From an uncultured Kiritimatiellota bacterium (GTDB lineage Bacteria > Verrucomicrobiota > Kiritimatiellia > RFP12 > UBA1067), in assembly GCA_934643865.1 (NCBI GenBank), contig CAKUCX010000093.1, positions 1-8,843 on the forward strand: a stretch of 8,843 nt of DNA, written 5' to 3'. Positions 8,001 through 8,843 of the stretch are shown in pieces. Under the pieces are notes generated by a model that did not search any database, was not told the origin of the DNA, and saw nothing but the letters and a program-made list of their open reading frames with translations. Position 1 is the stretch's first letter; every line of letters starts with the position of its first letter. Both the position numbers and the translations under genes were made by a program.

Positions 8001-8611
8001 AGGGCATGGACAACTACAAGGTCGGTCCGAGCCGGGGCTGCGGCGGCCTCGGCGCGCGCGGCGCGGACGGCTGGGCGTTCTCGGTCAACTGGTCGAAGGC
8101 GAAGATGATCCAGTGCGGCCCCGTGCGCACGGAGTTCGAGCTGACCTATCCCGCGTGGGGCGGCTTCGGCGAGGAGACGCGCCGCGTGACGCTCGACCGG
8201 GGGCAGTTCTTCGCGCACTACCGTCCGCGCTTCCGGGGCCAGGCGCCCGCAGGCGTGCAGGTGGGGCCCGGCCTCGACTGCGGCGCGGCGCGCCAGCACG
8301 ACGGCCAGATCGCGCGCGACCTCGCGGCGGGCTGGATCGCGAACTGGGAGCCGGACGGCGTGGATGGCGCGGACACGGGCTCGATCGCGACGGCCGTCCT
8401 CCTCGACCCCGCCGACGCCCCGGCGGCAACGGCGACGGACGCGCTCGGCTGCGAATACCTCTTCCCGTCCGCCGGGCGCACGTCGCTCGGCTACTGGGCG
8501 GGCGCGACCTGGAGCGGCGCGGGCGCCGTGAAGGACGCAAAGGCGTGGCACGCCCTCGTGCGCGACTTCGCGACCGCATTGCGGAACCCCATCAAGGTCT
8601 CGATCCGCTGA
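5081..8611 (+). CDS. Exported three-module protein: GH105 unsaturated uronyl hydrolase, PL22-like oligogalacturonate lyase, DUF4861
   Basis: This 1176-residue protein has an N-terminal signal peptide (about 1-20; VVCGAG, Val before Cys, so probably not a lipoprotein). Module 1 (about 30-405) is GH105, which removes unsaturated galacturonate from rhamnogalacturonan fragments: YHVDDTIFGALPYEIY (121-136), WIDDMYM (190-196, Asp192 aligning with the catalytic Asp143 of YteR), WGRGDGW (249-255), RPDGLWSQLVD (293-303) and HGQAP (386-390). Module 2 (about 412-805) resembles the PL22 oligogalacturonate lyase propeller, which splits unsaturated digalacturonate: LYFTAKSMTADGRFLL (444-459), NHGQINPARDDLAMCAWE (608-625), MWLVRPDG (646-653), SHEIWDDDGQGF (667-678) and HPDPHPHFSGDGRWV (766-780). 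His609, His668, His770 and His772 fit the catalytic base and Mn ligands; the Gln ligand of known enzymes is not in place. Module 3 (about 812-1176) matches DUF4861: PERMDDFAWENDR (906-918), YHRDHGEGMDNYKVGPSRG (968-986) and GCGGLGA (986-992). Its function is unknown, but the family recurs in pectin loci. The frame is open throughout with no frameshift. The start follows a leaderless-type promoter. Confidence 0.88.
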   Translation: MDVKHLIAVAAGVAAVVCGAGSPLAPYFSNLPEGTDPGTVSRRVTDQFLSTRPENYRPKGYHGNEGYGWNRSVQYSVVSLWVNALACARLDGDRAREAKLIRLFDDFLPGRPKNRCCSRPYHVDDTIFGALPYEIYLANKDPRCLEMGSFYADTQWTPPCEGTIKERHAPPKEVQEAYWAKGYTPQTRLWIDDMYMITVLQSQAFRATGRRAYIDRAAREMCLYLDELQLKDGPAKGLFYHAPDVKYVWGRGDGWMAAGMALVLDRLPEDSEHRPRILKGYRAMMATLLKYQRPDGLWSQLVDMPADPRNWGETSCTAMFTYAFATGVARGWLDPAQYGPAARRAWLALCARLDAFANISDVCVGTGKKDDLQYYFDRPRVNGDPHGQAPMLWIASVLLETGAGRLEGLRTPATSKHFEKRIDPVSGVVSYALSLGVERNVQSLYFTAKSMTADGRFLLVDVSRNERLNDFDAQGRPLKKAPANRKHKALVDFLKDELVELPEVDGQIPFVDVKDDYMVYFRNQAFYRRDFRAPAVETKLCDYPAELLTEGTRIRYPFTHLTLTADRTKAFLDSCLIRPGNVTNYVQGVLELATGRYTRWGETPFYANHGQINPARDDLAMCAWERAAYTPDARAYRKKTGWYPRMWLVRPDGSREMVPARKKNYASHEIWDDDGQGFSWCGGGVYHQALADLAAGRQECFCPDRQARHNMLSADKKYVVYDVAPAKWWRGCTWNVKFYNRATQRTVEVYATRPALMPESHENRLHPDPHPHFSGDGRWVISTANNARGNMEVYLTAVDQLVARTTMSPPAGGKTVVVENPLDVARPAETVSVKWADLGLRPGDTAVRVWDVAACVPVAFQDDAKRGALLFSTALAAKETRTFRILADASLPQADLSIVCWSQYLPERMDDFAWENDRFGARAYGPVIMQPAPAGQKLVSSGIDIINKCVPYPVLHRWFVERTGEGSYHRDHGEGMDNYKVGPSRGCGGLGARGADGWAFSVNWSKAKMIQCGPVRTEFELTYPAWGGFGEETRRVTLDRGQFFAHYRPRFRGQAPAGVQVGPGLDCGAARQHDGQIARDLAAGWIANWEPDGVDGADTGSIATAVLLDPADAPAATATDALGCEYLFPSAGRTSLGYWAGATWSGAGAVKDAKAWHALVRDFATALRNPIKVSIR

Positions 8612-8654
8612 CAAGGTAGGCGCGCGCCGTACCCGCGCCGCCCTCGGCGTGGAA

Positions 8655-8687
8655 CGTGGTAGGGGCCGACGTCCCCGGCGGCCCGCG
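8655..8687 (+). repeat. Palindromic repeat unit, copy 1
   Basis: This 33-base unit recurs exactly at 8811-8843. It consists of a GGTAG lead (8658-8662), a 6-bp stem GGGCCG/CGGCCC (8663-8668 and 8679-8684) and a 10-base loop ACGTCCCCGG (8669-8678). It lies 43 bases after a gene end, as REP-like elements often do. Confidence 0.85.
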
Positions 8688-8689
8688 CG

Positions 8690-8721
8690 CCCGTGGGCGT
8701 CCCTGATGGCGTCCCGTGGGC
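8690..8721 (+). repeat. Short nested direct repeats between the inverted units
   Basis: CCCGTGGGC occurs at 8690-8698 and 8713-8721, and GGCGTCCC occurs at 8696-8703 and 8708-8715, separated by TGAT. The 9-base element is itself nearly palindromic (CCC/GGG). These fill the spacer between the two facing hairpin units and may be part of one composite element. Confidence 0.6.
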
Positions 8722-8724
8722 AAC

Positions 8725-8751
8725 GGCGCGCCGAGGACGTCGCGCCCTACC
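8725..8751 (-). repeat. Palindromic repeat unit, inverted diverged copy
   Basis: Read on the minus strand this is GGTAG, stem GGCGCG, loop ACGTCCTCGG, stem CGCGCC. It has the same layout and lengths as the copy at 8658-8684, with one loop change. Its four stem differences are two compensatory base-pair swaps, so the hairpin is kept. It faces copy 1 across a 40-base spacer, like the paired inverted units of BIME-type elements. Confidence 0.75.
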
Positions 8752-8810
8752 AGGTGCGCGCATGGTGTGCGTGTGCGGACGTGGCGTGCGTTGGCGGATA
8801 TGGGGTGGTG

Positions 8811-8843
8811 CGTGGTAGGGGCCGACGTCCCCGGCGGCCCGCG
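8811..8843 (+). repeat. Palindromic repeat unit, copy 2, reaching the window edge
   Basis: It is identical over 33 of 33 bases to 8655-8687 and starts 156 bases after it. The stem arms are 8819-8824 and 8835-8840. The 16 bases upstream are also partly shared with copy 1. The unit runs off the window, so more copies may follow. Confidence 0.85.

Larger units (their letters stand above)
8612..8843. other. Non-coding region with a palindromic repeat cluster
   Basis: No credible gene is visible in these 232 bases on either strand. The region opens with an inverted repeat at 8615-8633 (GGTA, a GGCGCGCGCC palindrome, then TACC) just after the stop codon, possibly a transcript end. It then holds three copies of a hairpin unit and a spacer with short direct repeats. 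The stretch 8751-8810 is rich in G and T (GTGTGCGTGTGCGG type) and has no recognisable signal. Confidence 0.7.

Noticed and set aside
5545..8619. A 1024-residue open frame on the + strand overlapping the fusion gene in another frame
   Set aside because: The composition is dominated by Arg, Ala, Gly and Pro with no domain motifs. It is a frame shadow of the GC-rich fusion gene.
8491..8763. A 90-residue minus-strand open frame over the repeat cluster
   Set aside because: It reads through the hairpin repeats and into the antisense of the fusion gene end, with low-complexity Arg/Gly/Ala content and no ribosome binding site.
8655..8843. CRISPR array
   Set aside because: The repeats are in mixed orientation, spacing is irregular (43 to 156 bases) and the spacer contains its own repeats. 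No cas gene is present.
8811..8843. Terminal repeat or attachment site marking an integrated element
   Set aside because: The exact copies are only 156 bases apart with no gene between them, and no integrase or tRNA gene is visible. A dispersed intergenic repeat explains them better.

Overview
The window is a GC-rich (roughly two-thirds G+C) segment of a Gram-negative bacterial genome, densely coded on the + strand. The outer-membrane TonB-dependent receptor shows a diderm cell. The pectin-oligosaccharide enzyme modules (GH105, PL22-like, DUF4861) fit a polysaccharide-degrading gut or environmental bacterium. My best guess is the PVC group (Kiritimatiellota/Verrucomicrobiota/Lentisphaerota). 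This rests on gene content, G+C and promoter style, not on any marker gene.

Layout: bases 1-96 are the last codons of an upstream gene that ends inside a promoter. Bases 108-4987 hold four closely spaced genes: a polyprenyl-phosphate mannosyltransferase-like GT2 enzyme, a UbiA-family decaprenyl-phosphate phosphoribosyltransferase-like membrane enzyme, FolC (overlapping the UbiA gene by 10 bases) and a 618-residue TonB-dependent receptor. Only one recognisable promoter serves them, an extended -10 box a few bases before the first ATG, so they are probably one operon. Bases 4988-5080 hold a GC-rich hairpin and a second, very similar promoter whose expected transcription start falls on the next ATG. 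Bases 5081-8611 encode a 1176-residue exported protein with three modules in a row: GH105 unsaturated uronyl hydrolase, PL22-like oligogalacturonate lyase beta-propeller, and DUF4861. Bases 8612-8843 are non-coding and hold a cluster of palindromic repeat units.

Function: the first two genes both act on polyprenyl phosphate and would supply lipid-linked mannose and (phospho)ribose for envelope glycans. FolC makes folate polyglutamates and looks like a housekeeping passenger. The receptor imports an unidentified ligand. The three-module protein, under its own promoter, would process unsaturated pectin fragments in the periplasm or outside the cell.

The most notable points are the GH105/PL22-like/DUF4861 fusion, two near-identical promoters giving leaderless or nearly leaderless mRNAs, and the downstream repeat, in which two inverted copies differ in the stem only by two compensatory base-pair swaps.
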